From Synechococcus sp. CBW1107 (lineage in GTDB: Bacteria; Cyanobacteriota; Cyanobacteriia; PCC-6307; Cyanobiaceae), in assembly GCF_015841355.1 (NCBI RefSeq), contig NZ_CP064908.1, forward strand, positions 2,666,001-2,730,000: a stretch of DNA of 64,000 nt, written 5' to 3'. Below are positions 12,590 through 21,814 of this stretch, one piece after another (position 1 is the stretch's first letter; each line of letters starts with the position of its first letter). Made by a program: the position numbers and the translations under genes. The notes beneath the pieces are model-generated. The model saw only the letters and a list, made by a program, of their open reading frames with translations, was not told the DNA's origin and ran no database searches.

Positions 12590-13779
12590 TATCGGCTGCT
12601 CACTCCGGCGGTACGGCGCAGCCGCTCTACCTCGATGCCTCGGCCGGTGCACCTCCGGCCGAGGCGGTGCTGGAGGCCATGGCTGCCGCCACGCGAACCG
12701 CCTGGGCCAATCCCTCGAGCCTGCATGGCTTCGGGCTGGCGGCGGCCGACAGTCTCGAGCGCAGCCGCCAGGCGATCGCCGCTCTGCTCGGCGCTGAGCC
12801 CAGGCAGCTCACGTTCTGCTCGGGTGGCACCGAGGCCGCCCACCTGGCCCTGCTCGGAGCAGCGGCGGCGCTGTCTCCCGGTCGGCTGCTGATCTCGACC
12901 GTGGAGCATCCGGCGGTGGAGGCCGCCGCCAGGCGCCTGACCGGCTCGGGCTGGACCCTGGAGCGCCTGCCGGTGGATCACCTGGGCCGGCTGAGGCTGG
13001 ATCGGCTCGAGAGCCTGCTGGAGCCCCCCACCCGGCTGGTGTCGGTGATCTGGGGCCAGAGCGAAGTGGGCACGCTTCAACCCCTGCGGGCCATCGCTGA
13101 GCGCTGCCGCCGCGCGGGCGTGATCCTGCACAGCGATGCCGTGCAGGTGGTGGGCCATCTTCCCATCGATTTCGCGTCGCTGGAGGTGGATCTGCTCAGT
13201 TTCACCGCTCACAAGCTGCAGGGACCCCGGGGGATCGGTGCCGTGCTGGCCCGGACTGGCCTGGAGGTGCGGCCGATGATCGAAGGCGGCGGTCAGGAGG
13301 GGGGGCTGCGCTCCGGCACCGAACCGGTGGTCCTGGCGGCGGGATTCGCCGAGGCCCTCCGGCAGGCTCAGCGGCGGCTGGAGCTGAATGCCGGCCAGGA
13401 CCCCCTGGGGCCATGGCGTGACCGCCTCCTGCAGGCTCTGCTCGCCCTGGGCGGTGTGGAGCTGACCGGCTGTCCATCCCAGCGCCTGCCCCACCACCTC
13501 AGCCTGCTGGTGCGGGATGGGGCCGGCCGCCCCCTGCCAGGCCGACGCCTGGTGCAGGCTCTCTGGCGCCAGGGCCTGGCCGTCAGCAGCGGCAGTGCCT
13601 GCCAGGGGGGGCGCGCTGGCGCCAGCCCAGTGCTGGAGGCCATGGGGTATCCCACCGAGCTGGCCGCCAGTGGACTGCGCCTCAGCCTGGGCCCCTGGCT
13701 GAGCCAGGAGCAGCTCGACTCGGTACCTGCCCGCTTCGAGCGGGCCCGTCAGGCCCTGGCGGCGGCAGAGCCTGGGTAG
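12586..13779 (+). CDS. Cysteine desulfurase (NifS/IscS class)
   Basis: This 397-aa PLP enzyme removes sulfur from cysteine as a persulfide for Fe-S cluster assembly and thiolation. Motifs present: YLDASAGAPP, NPSSLHGFG, SGGTEAAHLAL, the STVEHPAV region, HSDAVQVVG with the PLP-contacting Asp, SFTAHKLQGPRG with the PLP lysine, and the active-site cysteine loop SSGSACQGG. This is the class with a long cysteine loop typical of NifS/IscS. Translation starts with GTG inside the dapF stop (4-nt overlap, GTGA), which implies coupling. Cyanobacteria have several paralogs, so I give no exact symbol. Confidence 0.9.
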   Translation: MISAAHSGGTAQPLYLDASAGAPPAEAVLEAMAAATRTAWANPSSLHGFGLAAADSLERSRQAIAALLGAEPRQLTFCSGGTEAAHLALLGAAAALSPGRLLISTVEHPAVEAAARRLTGSGWTLERLPVDHLGRLRLDRLESLLEPPTRLVSVIWGQSEVGTLQPLRAIAERCRRAGVILHSDAVQVVGHLPIDFASLEVDLLSFTAHKLQGPRGIGAVLARTGLEVRPMIEGGGQEGGLRSGTEPVVLAAGFAEALRQAQRRLELNAGQDPLGPWRDRLLQALLALGGVELTGCPSQRLPHHLSLLVRDGAGRPLPGRRLVQALWRQGLAVSSGSACQGGRAGASPVLEAMGYPTELAASGLRLSLGPWLSQEQLDSVPARFERARQALAAAEPG

Positions 13780-13806
13780 GGTCGCTGGGCTTCGCCGAGA
13801 TGTCGC

Positions 13807-14505
13807 GTGCTCCCAGCTGATCTGCGCAGCGCCGAAGCTGAGGCCCTTGTGGCCCTGAACGAGGCCCTGGCGGACAGCCCCAGTGGTCGCTGGAGCATGG
13901 AGCTGCGCTTTGAGGGGCTCAAGCTGCTCCCCCTGGCGCTGAGGCTGCTGGCGGCCCTGAATCCTGGCGAGCGTCCGGTGCGGTTGCTCTTCCCCGATGC
14001 CGGGGCCGCCGCCCTGGCCCGCCGCGATGCACCTGACCTGGCCGCCGAGCTGGGTTCCCTGGGTGATCAGCTGCGCCGTCAGGAGCAGGACAACGATCTC
14101 TCCGCCGGCGACCTGCTGGTGCTGGTGGAACCCGCCCAGGCCGAGTACGAGGAGGTGGAACGCCTCTGCCAGGCCCACCGCGGCGGCGTGGTGCTGTTGA
14201 ACGGACGCCTCGAGGATGCCGCTGTGGGCATCGGCAGCGTGGCCCGCGAGCGGCGGCGGGGGTTCCTGTCCACCTGGCGACCGGCCTATGCCCTGCAGCC
14301 CCAGGAGAACGGTGCGTTGCGCTTCGCCTGGCCCGGCCCCTGGGAGCTCTACCGCCGGGATCCCGATGGCTACCGCCTGGTCGCCTGCTTCGATCTGAAG
14401 CCCGATGCGGAGCAGCAGGCGGAAGCCCTCAGCCCGGAGCAGGGCCCTGATGTGGTGGCAGGCCTGCAGGCCCTCGACCGCTTCATCGGCAGCCTGCGCA
14501 ACTGA
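13807..14505 (+). CDS. DUF1995 family protein
   Basis: The 232-aa product matches the DUF1995 family shared by cyanobacteria and plastids. Features are an N-terminal helix pair, a MELRFEGLKLLPLALRLL segment, a LLFPDAGAAALA strand-turn, the acidic DLLVLVEPAQAEYEEVE stretch, and a late GALRFAWPGPWELYRRD motif. Some plant members (LPA3) assist photosystem II assembly; whether this protein does is not known. The start is a GTG at 13807, 27 nt after the desulfurase gene and on the same strand, so cotranscription is possible. No signal or membrane segment is visible. Confidence 0.75.
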   Translation: MLPADLRSAEAEALVALNEALADSPSGRWSMELRFEGLKLLPLALRLLAALNPGERPVRLLFPDAGAAALARRDAPDLAAELGSLGDQLRRQEQDNDLSAGDLLVLVEPAQAEYEEVERLCQAHRGGVVLLNGRLEDAAVGIGSVARERRRGFLSTWRPAYALQPQENGALRFAWPGPWELYRRDPDGYRLVACFDLKPDAEQQAEALSPEQGPDVVAGLQALDRFIGSLRN

Positions 14506-14561
14506 AGCCCCCTGGCCGGAGCGGGAAACCCTCCTTAAAGTTGCGCGTCTGCCCCCTGCCC

Positions 14562-15101
14562 ATGCCCTCTGAGTCCACCCCTACAGCGCCGAGCGGTTCG
14601 CCCCGCTGGGGCCTGGTCGACATCGGCGCCGCAGCCGCCGTGCTGCTGGCCATCGGTGGTGTCATCTGGAGCCCCAAGCTGAGTGGTGCGGTGGCCACCG
14701 CCACCGGCGCGATGCAGCCGGTCACGGTGATCGTCGATGTGCGCGGCATCCCCTCCGCCGATCCCGAAGGACTGATCGCCGCGGCCCGGGAGGAGGGAAA
14801 GGTGAGCATCGTGATCCGCAACCAGCCTCACGGCACCGTGAAGCTCAAGGATCTGCAGCGGCTGCAGCGCAAGCTGGTGGCTCTGCAACCCGATGGCAGC
14901 GTCGTCACCGCCGACGATCCGAACCAGGCCCTGGTGGGCTCCCTGGATGCCCGCTTCGTGCTCGAGGGGCAGGGACGGAAGACGGATGGCGGGGTCGTCT
15001 TCGGCAACCAGAACCTCAAGATCGGTGCCCCGATCGAGCTGGAGGGTCGCAACTACCGCCTCAACGGGTCGGTCAGTGGTCTTGTCCTTGGTGAGTCCTG
15101 A
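14562..15101 (+). CDS. DUF4330 family protein with one membrane segment
   Basis: The 179-aa product starts at the ATG at 14562; the longer frame from 14541 adds only seven residues. A single transmembrane helix (VDIGAAAAVLLAIGGVIWSP) follows a short Ser/Pro-rich N-terminus, and the rest is a beta-rich soluble domain ending GRNYRLNGSVSGLVLG. This layout fits the cyanobacterial DUF4330 family, whose function is unknown; orientation suggests an exported or lumenal C-terminal domain. It is followed 1 nt later by dacB, so the two are probably transcribed together and may share an envelope role. Confidence 0.7.
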   Translation: MPSESTPTAPSGSPRWGLVDIGAAAAVLLAIGGVIWSPKLSGAVATATGAMQPVTVIVDVRGIPSADPEGLIAAAREEGKVSIVIRNQPHGTVKLKDLQRLQRKLVALQPDGSVVTADDPNQALVGSLDARFVLEGQGRKTDGGVVFGNQNLKIGAPIELEGRNYRLNGSVSGLVLGES

Positions 15102-15102
15102 G

Positions 15103-16398
15103 ATGGTGATGATGTCCCAACCCCGAATCCTCCGGGCCCCGCGCCCTCTGGTCAGGACCCTGGCCCTCGGCCTGGCCCTGGTGCCTGGCTTGCCTGTGCT
15201 CGCGGCCGATCCCCTGGCCCGCCTGCCTGGTTCCCCGGCGGCGGCCGGCCTGCCGCTGCTGCAGAGCCAGGTGAGCTGCCCGGCTCTGCAGCAGCGGGTC
15301 CAGTCGAGCCTGGGGTCGGAAGCCAGTGTCTGGAGCGTGTCGGTGGCCGATGGCAACGGCCGCCTGCTGGCCGATGTCAACGGGCTGCAGCCACGGATTC
15401 CGGCCTCCAACCAGAAGCTGCTGAGCACGGCCTTCGCCCTCGATCGTCTCGGCCCCGACTACCGCCTCACCACCCGTCTCTGGCGCCTCCCCGATGGCAC
15501 CCTGCGGCTGACCGGGGAGGGTGATCCTGATCTGGCCATGCCCCAGTTGCAGCGCTTCGCCAAGCTGGCCCTGGGATCCGGTGGTGCCGACGGAACTCCC
15601 CCCAGCCTGGTGAGGCTGCAACTGGCCGAGGAACCGCCCCAGGCCTGGTGGCCCCAGGGCTGGCATCCGGAAGATCGCGCCTATGCCTACGGCGCTCCGA
15701 TCACCCGCCTGGCGCTCACGAGCAATGCCATCGACATGGCGGTGTCCAACCCCACCTCCCGCCTGCGCACCCTGCTCAACCGGGAACTGGTTCGACAGGG
15801 CGGTAAATCCGTCGAGCTGAGTGTGGTGTCCCCCCTGACCCCCATCGCCCGGGATGCCGTGCTGATCCATGAGGAGCCCTCGGCTCCCATGCACAACCTG
15901 CTCAGCCTGGCCAACACCGAGAGCCACAACTTCACTGCCGAAGTGTTGATGCGGCAGGCCAGTGGCAGCTGGGACCTGGCCGTCAGCCGCCAGGCCGAGA
16001 TGCGGTGGCTGGCTGAGCAGGGCCTGCCCCTGCAGGGTGTCCGGGTGGCCGATGGCAGCGGCCTCGACAGGGCCAACCGGCTCACCAGCCGTTTCCTCAC
16101 CGCCCTGCTGCTCACCATGGGGCAGCACCCTTATGCCGGCTACTACCTGGCCTCGATGTCGGTGGCCGGCCAGCGCGGCACCCTTCGCAACCTCTACAAG
16201 GGCACCAGCCTGGAGGGCCGCTTCCGCGGCAAGACCGGCACCCTCACGGGGGTGCGATCCATCAGTGGTGTGCTCAGCACCAGCGATGGACCGCGGTACG
16301 TGAGCCTGATCTCCAACGGGGCCGGAGCACCCAACACCACGATCGGTGCGGTGCTCCGCCAGGTGCAGAAGGTCAGCCTCTGCCAGCCACCTGCCTGA
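15103..16398 (+). CDS. dacB: D-alanyl-D-alanine carboxypeptidase / endopeptidase (PBP4 type)
   Basis: The 431-aa S13 peptidase trims or cleaves peptidoglycan cross-links in the periplasm. A signal peptide spans about residues 1-36 (VRTLALGLALVPGLPVLAA). The penicillin-binding motifs are SxxK at Ser102-Lys105 (ASNQKLLST), SxN in TESHNFTAE, and KTG in RGKTGTLTGV. It starts at the ATG at 15103, one base after the DUF4330 stop; two more in-frame ATGs lie 6 and 9 nt downstream. The 3' end overlaps the 3' end of the opposite-strand coiled-coil gene by 26 nt. Confidence 0.92.
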   Translation: MVMMSQPRILRAPRPLVRTLALGLALVPGLPVLAADPLARLPGSPAAAGLPLLQSQVSCPALQQRVQSSLGSEASVWSVSVADGNGRLLADVNGLQPRIPASNQKLLSTAFALDRLGPDYRLTTRLWRLPDGTLRLTGEGDPDLAMPQLQRFAKLALGSGGADGTPPSLVRLQLAEEPPQAWWPQGWHPEDRAYAYGAPITRLALTSNAIDMAVSNPTSRLRTLLNRELVRQGGKSVELSVVSPLTPIARDAVLIHEEPSAPMHNLLSLANTESHNFTAEVLMRQASGSWDLAVSRQAEMRWLAEQGLPLQGVRVADGSGLDRANRLTSRFLTALLLTMGQHPYAGYYLASMSVAGQRGTLRNLYKGTSLEGRFRGKTGTLTGVRSISGVLSTSDGPRYVSLISNGAGAPNTTIGAVLRQVQKVSLCQPPA

Positions 16399-17323
16399 GG
16401 CGTGAGGCGGCCCGCCGGGCGCGGCTGATCGGCACCGCCGCCTGCTCACCGGCAGGTGGTGGGGTCGTGGGGTTCCTCTCGGCCGAGGCAGATACCTCGG
16501 TGCTCTGGATCCGCCCAAGCTCGCGCCGGCCGGCCAGCACCACTTTGCTCAGCTCGCCCAGTCGTCCTTCCAGCTCGGTGAGCACCTGCTCGGCATAGCG
16601 GTTGGCTCCGTCCTGCACGGTGGTGGCCTCCTGCCTGGTCCGGCTGATCAGCGCCTCGCACTGCTGCTGGGTCTGCTGGCGGAACTGCAGGGCATCGTTG
16701 TGCAACCGCTCAGCCTCGCTCTGGCTTTCGCGCTGGATGCGCAGTCCCTCCTGGCGGATCTTCTCCAGTTCCTGAAGGCTCTGCTGACGGGAGCGCTCGT
16801 GCTGTTCGCTCAGCTGGCGCTTCATCTCCACGAAATCCTGGTCGAGCTGCTGACGCCGCTGCATGGCCTCCTGCTCCAGCTGCTGGCGGCGGCTGCTGAA
16901 CTGCTGCTCCGTCTGGGCCAGGCGGGTCTGGTGCTCCTGTTCGGTCTGGGCCACCTGCTGCCGGGCGGAGAGCAGCAGTTGCTCGCACTGCTGGCGGGCC
17001 TGCTCGCGCAGCTCGGCGACCTGCCGCTCGGCCTCCTGGCGGACGGCGGCAGAATTGATCAGTTGCTCCCGCTCCTGACGGGCCCGGCTGATGATCTCCT
17101 CGGCCTGCTGGCGGGCCTGGGCGATGAAGCTGTCCCGCTGGCGCAGCAGCTCCTCGGCCTGTTCGAGCTGGGAGGGGATGGCGTCCCGCACCGCATCCAT
17201 CAGCTCGATGGCGTCCTGCTCATTGACGAGGCGGCCACCACTGAACGGAATGCGGCTGCCTTCCAGCACGATTTCTTCGAGCTGATCGATCTGATCCAGC
17301 ACGCTGATCCGAGTGTCGGCCAT
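16373..17323 (-). CDS. Long coiled-coil protein, DivIVA/FtsB-like in character, function unknown
   Basis: The 316-aa product begins with a conserved-looking block (ISVLDQIDQLEEIVLEGSR then IPFSGGRLVNEQDA). It then becomes an almost uninterrupted Gln/Glu/Arg-rich coiled coil from about residue 50 to 255, and ends in a Pro/Ala/Arg-rich tail. No enzyme motif, signal peptide or membrane segment is visible. The N-terminal globular block followed by a long coil recalls DivIVA-like scaffold proteins, but this is an analogy of architecture, not a family match. It lies 17 nt upstream of coaD on the same strand and overlaps the dacB tail by 26 nt. Confidence 0.7.
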   Translation of the reverse strand: MADTRISVLDQIDQLEEIVLEGSRIPFSGGRLVNEQDAIELMDAVRDAIPSQLEQAEELLRQRDSFIAQARQQAEEIISRARQEREQLINSAAVRQEAERQVAELREQARQQCEQLLLSARQQVAQTEQEHQTRLAQTEQQFSSRRQQLEQEAMQRRQQLDQDFVEMKRQLSEQHERSRQQSLQELEKIRQEGLRIQRESQSEAERLHNDALQFRQQTQQQCEALISRTRQEATTVQDGANRYAEQVLTELEGRLGELSKVVLAGRRELGRIQSTEVSASAERNPTTPPPAGEQAAVPISRARRAASRLRQVAGRG

Positions 17324-17340
17324 CTCAACGGGGCAGGGGA

Positions 17341-17817
17341 CTACCGATTAAAGAGCCTGGCGAGGTCATCCGCCACTCCTGCCGGCACCATATGGCGCAC
17401 ATCCCCACCGAAGCGGGCCACCTCCTTGACCACGCTGCTGCTGAGAAAGCTGTGGTGGGCTGCGGTGACGAGGAACAGAGTTTCCACCTCGGCAGCCAGG
17501 CTGCGGTTGGTGTGGGCGATCTGAAGCTCGAACTCGAAATCGCTCATCGCCCGCAGGCCGCGCAGGATCACCGCCGAGCCGCAGCTGCGGGCGAAGTCCA
17601 CGGTGAGACCGTCGAAACTGCTCACCTCCACCCGCTCCAGGTGGGACGTGGCCTGGCGGATCTGGTCGAGCCGCTGCTCCAGGGGGAAGCTGGCCTGCTT
17701 GCTGGGGTTCTGCAGCACCGCCACCACCAGGCTTCCGAACAGCCGCTCAGCCCGCTCGATCAGGTCCAGATGGCCCAGGGTGAGGGGGTCGAAACTGCCG
17801 GGATAGAGGGCCTTCAT
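17341..17817 (-). CDS. coaD: Phosphopantetheine adenylyltransferase
   Basis: CoaD adenylates 4'-phosphopantetheine, the penultimate step of coenzyme A synthesis. The 158-aa product has the nucleotidyltransferase start [18 protein letters not shown] (TxGH variant of the HxGH motif), the [16 protein letters not shown] segment that binds pantetheine, and the C-terminal [19 protein letters not shown] motif including the ISSS-like signature. The ATG at 17817 is chosen because the upstream extension to 17895 has no family support. Length is normal for bacterial CoaD. Confidence 0.95.
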   Translation of the reverse strand: MKALYPGSFDPLTLGHLDLIERAERLFGSLVVAVLQNPSKQASFPLEQRLDQIRQATSHLERVEVSSFDGLTVDFARSCGSAVILRGLRAMSDFEFELQIAHTNRSLAAEVETLFLVTAAHHSFLSSSVVKEVARFGGDVRHMVPAGVADDLARLFNR

Positions 17818-17930
17818 GGGCGCTTGGTCATGGAGCCCCCCGCGGGGAAGCGATGGCGCGGATCCTATGGATGGTGCCGCCGCCGCTGACCACACTGCCT
17901 AAAGTCGGGGTATCGATTGCGACAGGGCTG

Positions 17931-18446
17931 ATGGCCAACGATGCACCCGCCAGCGCAGCCAGTGACGGCCTCGATGCCGCGGCCAAGAAGACGCTGCTGC
18001 GCAAGATCCCCCACGGGCTGTTCATCTGCGGGGTGGCCGAAGGCGACACCGTCAACGGCTTCACCGCCAGCTGGGTCACCCAGGGCTCCTTCGAGCCCCC
18101 CCTGGTGGTGCTGGCCGTGCGGGCCGATTCCACCAGCAACGGCATCATTCAGCGCACGCGGCGCTTTTCGCTCAATGTGCTCGCGTCCGATCAGAAGGAC
18201 CTGGCGGCGGTCTTCTTCAAGCCCCAGAGCGGCATCGGCGGCCGCTTCGACGCCGCGCCCTACAGCCTAGGTGCCCTGGGCCTGCCGATCCTGCAGGACG
18301 CCCTCGGCGCGGTCGAATGCGAGCTGGTGGGTGAGGTGGTCCATGGCGATCACACCGTGTTCGTGGCCGAAGTGAAGACCGCCGTGCTGCACCGTGACGG
18401 GGCGGCTCTCGAGCTGGGACCGACCGGCTGGCAGTACGGAGGCTGA
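17931..18446 (+). CDS. Flavin reductase-like domain protein (FMN-binding split barrel)
   Basis: The 171-aa protein has the split-barrel pattern of flavin reductase domains: [20 protein letters not shown], a [15 protein letters not shown] strand-turn-helix, [18 protein letters not shown], and a closing [16 protein letters not shown]. Such domains bind FMN and occur both free-standing and fused to cyanobacterial flavodiiron proteins; here the domain stands alone. The ATG at 17931 is used, since the upstream 26 codons look like leader. It lies 28 nt before uvrC. The substrate is not predictable. Confidence 0.78.
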   Translation: MANDAPASAASDGLDAAAKKTLLRKIPHGLFICGVAEGDTVNGFTASWVTQGSFEPPLVVLAVRADSTSNGIIQRTRRFSLNVLASDQKDLAAVFFKPQSGIGGRFDAAPYSLGALGLPILQDALGAVECELVGEVVHGDHTVFVAEVKTAVLHRDGAALELGPTGWQYGG

Positions 18447-18474
18447 GTCGGGTTCCGGGATTCAGCCAGCTGCC

Positions 18475-20448
18475 ATGGGCCGCCTCGCCCAGCCCCTTCT
18501 GAGCGATCCCGATCGCCTCAGCCAGCGACTGAAGGAGCTGCCCGCCGAGCCGGGTTGCTATCTCCTGCGCGACGTGGAGGACCGCATCCTCTACATCGGC
18601 AAGTCGAAAAGCCTGCGCAGCCGCGTGCGCAGCTACTTTCGCGAGTCCCACGACCTGAGCCCGCGCATCAGCCTGATGGTGCGACAGGTCTGCGAGATCG
18701 AATTCATCGTCACCGACAGCGAAGCCGAGGCGCTGGCGCTCGAATCCAACCTGATCAAGGCCCATCAGCCGCACTTCAATGTGCTGCTCAAGGACGACAA
18801 GAAATATCCCTATCTCTGCATCACCTGGAGCGAGCCCTACCCGCGCATCTTCATCACCCGGCGGCGGCGTCTGCGCAGCCCGCTGGATCGCTTCTACGGC
18901 CCCTACGTGGACGTGGGTCTGCTGCGGCGCACCTTCTTTCTGGTGAAACGGGTGTTTCCCCTGCGCCAGAGGCCCCAGCCGCTCTATCGCGACCGCACCT
19001 GCCTCAACTTCGACATCGGTCGCTGCCCCGGAGTGTGCCAGGAGAAGATCAGCCCGGAGGCCTACCAGCAGATCCTGCGCAAGGTGGCGATGGTGTTCCA
19101 GGGCCGCAGCGATGAGCTGCTGGACCTGCTGCGTGCCCAGATGGGGCGCTATGCCGAGCGCGAGGATTTCGAGTCGGCCGCACGGGTGCGTGACCAGCTG
19201 CAGGGCCTCGAGCAACTCACCGCCGAGCAGAAGATGACCCTTCCCGACGCCTCGGTGTCCAGGGATGTGCTCGCCCTGGCCTGCGATCAGCGGCTGGCGG
19301 CGGTGCAGCTGTTCCAGATGCGGGCCGGCAAGCTGGTGGGCCGTCTGGGCTACACCGCCGACGCCAGCATCGCCGCGCCGGGCGAGATCCTGCAGCGGGT
19401 GCTGGAGGAGCACTACAGCCAGGTGGAGCCCGTGGAGATTCCCCCCGAGGTGCTGGTGCAACACCCCCTGCCCCGCCAGGAGCTGGTGCAGGAGTGGCTG
19501 AGCGAACGACGGGGCCGCAAGGTGCGGCTGCGACAGCCGCAGCGGCAGCAGAAGGCGGAACTGATCGAGCTGGTGGAGCGCAATGCCGCCTTCGAGCTCA
19601 GCCGGGCCCAGCGCAGCGCCGAGCAGCACCAGCTGGCCACCGAAGACCTCGCCCAGCTGCTCGACCTCCCCCAGCCGCCTCGCCGCATCGAGGGCTACGA
19701 CATCAGCCACATCCAGGGCAGCGATGCGGTGGCCTCCCAGGTGGTCTTCGTTGATGGGCTGCCTGCCAAGCAGCATTACCGCAAGTACCGGATCCAGAGC
19801 AGCAGCATCAGCGCCGGCCACTCCGACGACTTCATGGCGATGGCGGAGATCATGCGGCGGCGCTTCCGCCGTTGGTCTCAGGCGAAGGTGGAGGGGGCCG
19901 ACCTGGCGGAGCTGCGCAGGGCGGCCGGCACGGCCCTGCACACCGGAGGGCTCAACGACTGGCCCGATGTGGTGATGATCGATGGCGGCAAGGGCCAGCT
20001 CTCAGCCGTCATGGAAGCCCTGCGCGAACTCGATCTGCATGAGGAGCTGGTGGTGTGTTCCCTGGCCAAGCAGCGGGAGGAGGTGTTTCTGCCTGGCGCC
20101 AGCCAACCGCTGGAGAGCGAGCCCGACCAGTTGGGGGTGCTGCTGCTGCGGCGTCTGCGCGATGAGGCCCACCGCTTCGCGGTCAGCTTCCACCGCCAGC
20201 AGCGGGGCGAGCGGATGAAACGCTCCCGCCTGACGGAGATTCCCGGGCTGGGTCCCAAGCGAGTCAGGGATCTGCTGGCCCACTTCCGCTCGATCGACGC
20301 CATTCAGCTCGCCAGCCCCGACCAGATCGCCGCGGTCCCCGGCATGGGTCCGGCCCTGGCCCGGCAGGTGTGGACCTACTTCCACCCCGGCGATCCCGAG
20401 GAGTCGCACGACGGCGAGACGTCCGGCGAACCGCTGGCGGTGCGATGA
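18475..20448 (+). CDS. uvrC: Excinuclease ABC subunit C
   Basis: UvrC makes the dual incisions in nucleotide excision repair together with UvrA and UvrB. The 657-aa product contains the N-terminal GIY-YIG nuclease ([17 protein letters not shown], with Cys where many have Val or Ile), a UVR motif that binds UvrB ([15 protein letters not shown]), the RNase H-like second nuclease ([18 protein letters not shown] and [12 protein letters not shown]), and C-terminal helix-hairpin-helix repeats ([13 protein letters not shown] and [13 protein letters not shown]). The start is the ATG at 18475. All domains are present. Confidence 0.96.
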   Translation: MGRLAQPLLSDPDRLSQRLKELPAEPGCYLLRDVEDRILYIGKSKSLRSRVRSYFRESHDLSPRISLMVRQVCEIEFIVTDSEAEALALESNLIKAHQPHFNVLLKDDKKYPYLCITWSEPYPRIFITRRRRLRSPLDRFYGPYVDVGLLRRTFFLVKRVFPLRQRPQPLYRDRTCLNFDIGRCPGVCQEKISPEAYQQILRKVAMVFQGRSDELLDLLRAQMGRYAEREDFESAARVRDQLQGLEQLTAEQKMTLPDASVSRDVLALACDQRLAAVQLFQMRAGKLVGRLGYTADASIAAPGEILQRVLEEHYSQVEPVEIPPEVLVQHPLPRQELVQEWLSERRGRKVRLRQPQRQQKAELIELVERNAAFELSRAQRSAEQHQLATEDLAQLLDLPQPPRRIEGYDISHIQGSDAVASQVVFVDGLPAKQHYRKYRIQSSSISAGHSDDFMAMAEIMRRRFRRWSQAKVEGADLAELRRAAGTALHTGGLNDWPDVVMIDGGKGQLSAVMEALRELDLHEELVVCSLAKQREEVFLPGASQPLESEPDQLGVLLLRRLRDEAHRFAVSFHRQQRGERMKRSRLTEIPGLGPKRVRDLLAHFRSIDAIQLASPDQIAAVPGMGPALARQVWTYFHPGDPEESHDGETSGEPLAVR

Positions 20449-20548
20449 GGGCTGAAGGTCCGAGCAGCCCCTCCGCCACCCGGCCCAGGCGACACCAGCA
20501 CGGATGGGCAGCTCCCCTAGTTTGAACACCCTTCCCCCCCCTCTCCCG

Positions 20549-21139
20549 ATGACGCTGCCGGCCCTGCCAGCGGAGGCCTATCTCTGGTTCAAGACCCTGC
20601 ACATCGTCGGGGTCGTGGTGTGGTTCGCCGGGCTGTTCTACCTCGTGCGCCTGTTCATTTATCACGTGGAAGCCGAGGCGCTGGAGGAGCCCCTGCGCGG
20701 GGCCTTCAAGCAGCAGTACAGCCTGATGGAGCGGCGTCTGGCCAACATCATCACCACCCCGGGGATGGTGGTGGCCGTGGCCATGGCGGTGGGGTTGCTG
20801 GTCGCCCAGCCCATCTGGCTGAAGCAGGGCTGGATGCACGCCAAGCTGGCGGTGGTGGTGGCTCTGATGGCCTACCACTGGTTCTGCTATCGCCTGATGG
20901 GCCAGCTGCGGGAGGGGCGCTGCCGCTGGAGCGGTCGGCAGCTGCGGGCCCTCAATGAACTCCCCACGCTGATGCTGGTGCTGGTGGTGATGCTGGTGGT
21001 GTTCAAGGGGCAGTTCCCCACGGGTGCGGCCACCTGGTTCCTGGTGGCCCTGGTGGTGGCCATGGCCGGCTCGATTCAGTTCTATGCCCGCTGGCGCCGC
21101 CTTCGCCTGGAGCAGGAGGCCCTTGCCGGTGGCGCCTGA
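20549..21139 (+). CDS. hemJ: Protoporphyrinogen IX oxidase, HemJ type
   Basis: HemJ oxidises protoporphyrinogen IX to protoporphyrin IX, the last shared step of haem and chlorophyll synthesis in most cyanobacteria. The 196-aa membrane protein has four or five hydrophobic helices. The N-terminal family signature is WFKTLHIVGVVVWFAGLFYL with the conserved His, then LFIYHVEAE, and a later HAKLAVVVALMAYHW with two more His residues. The ATG at 20549 gives the expected family length; the upstream 15 codons of the open frame are dropped. The stop lies within the start region of the PHP gene. Confidence 0.9.
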   Translation: MTLPALPAEAYLWFKTLHIVGVVVWFAGLFYLVRLFIYHVEAEALEEPLRGAFKQQYSLMERRLANIITTPGMVVAVAMAVGLLVAQPIWLKQGWMHAKLAVVVALMAYHWFCYRLMGQLREGRCRWSGRQLRALNELPTLMLVLVVMLVVFKGQFPTGAATWFLVALVVAMAGSIQFYARWRRLRLEQEALAGGA

Positions 21140-21785
21140 TGGACATCCGCTGGTGCCGGTGTTGCAGGGGGTGCAGCCCTCCTGTTGCCCCGGGCGGCTC
21201 AACTTCCACTGTCACACCACCTGCAGTGACGGCAGCCTCAGGCCGGAGTGGCTGGCTGACCAGGCGGTCGACCGGGGCCTCGAGCACCTTGCCGTGACCG
21301 ACCACCACAGCACCGCTGCCCTCGAGCCGCTGCAGCGTCGGCTGGCGCAGTATCGGGAGCGCGGTCGGACGGTGCCCAACCTCTGGAGCGGTGTCGAGAT
21401 CAGCTGCCTGCTGGAGGGATGCCTGGTCCATGTGCTCGGGCTCGGATTCGACCCGGGCCATGCCGCCCTGGCTCCCTACCTCGAGGGCAGTGCGGTGGTG
21501 GGCCCGGCGCTACGGGCCGGGGCCGTGCGCCGCGCGATCCATGCCGCGGGCGGACTGGCCCTGCTGGCCCACCCCGCCCGCTACCGCCTTCCCCATCACC
21601 TCCTGATCTCGGCGGCGGCGGACCTGGGATTCGATGGAGCCGAGGCCTACTACGACTACGAGCAACGGGAGTCCTGGCGCCCCTCGCCGCTGGTGTGCGA
21701 CGCGATCGCGGCCCAGCTCGATCGGCTGGGGTTGCTGACGAGTTGCGGTACAGATACCCATGGGCTGGGCCTTGGCGGCCGCTAG
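21129..21785 (+). CDS. PHP domain metal-dependent phosphoesterase
   Basis: The product has the four PHP motifs: FHCHTTCSDGSL (motif I), the AVTDHHSTAALEP motif II, GVEISC, LAHPARYR (motif III) and the terminal GTDTHGLGLGGR (motif IV). These metal ligands hydrolyse phosphate esters; related stand-alone proteins degrade short RNAs or nucleoside bisphosphates. There is no ATG near the beginning. The GTG at 21129 overlaps hemJ by 11 nt and gives 218 aa, while GTGs at 21153 and 21159 are alternatives. The substrate is unknown. Confidence 0.82.
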   Translation: MAPDGHPLVPVLQGVQPSCCPGRLNFHCHTTCSDGSLRPEWLADQAVDRGLEHLAVTDHHSTAALEPLQRRLAQYRERGRTVPNLWSGVEISCLLEGCLVHVLGLGFDPGHAALAPYLEGSAVVGPALRAGAVRRAIHAAGGLALLAHPARYRLPHHLLISAAADLGFDGAEAYYDYEQRESWRPSPLVCDAIAAQLDRLGLLTSCGTDTHGLGLGGR

Positions 21786-21814
21786 GCTCATTATCAGGTT
21801 TCCGTTCCCTGACC

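Noticed and set aside
12517-14178. 553-codon minus-strand frame
   Set aside because: Antisense to the cysteine desulfurase and the DUF1995 gene; Gln/Gly/His-rich shadow.
18217-19941. 574-codon minus-strand frame
   Set aside because: Antisense to uvrC, with no motif.
18475-20448. Degenerate GIY motif in UvrC (GCY instead of GIY/GVY)
   Set aside because: UvrC proteins vary at this position; all other motifs and the second nuclease are intact, so inactivation is not supported.
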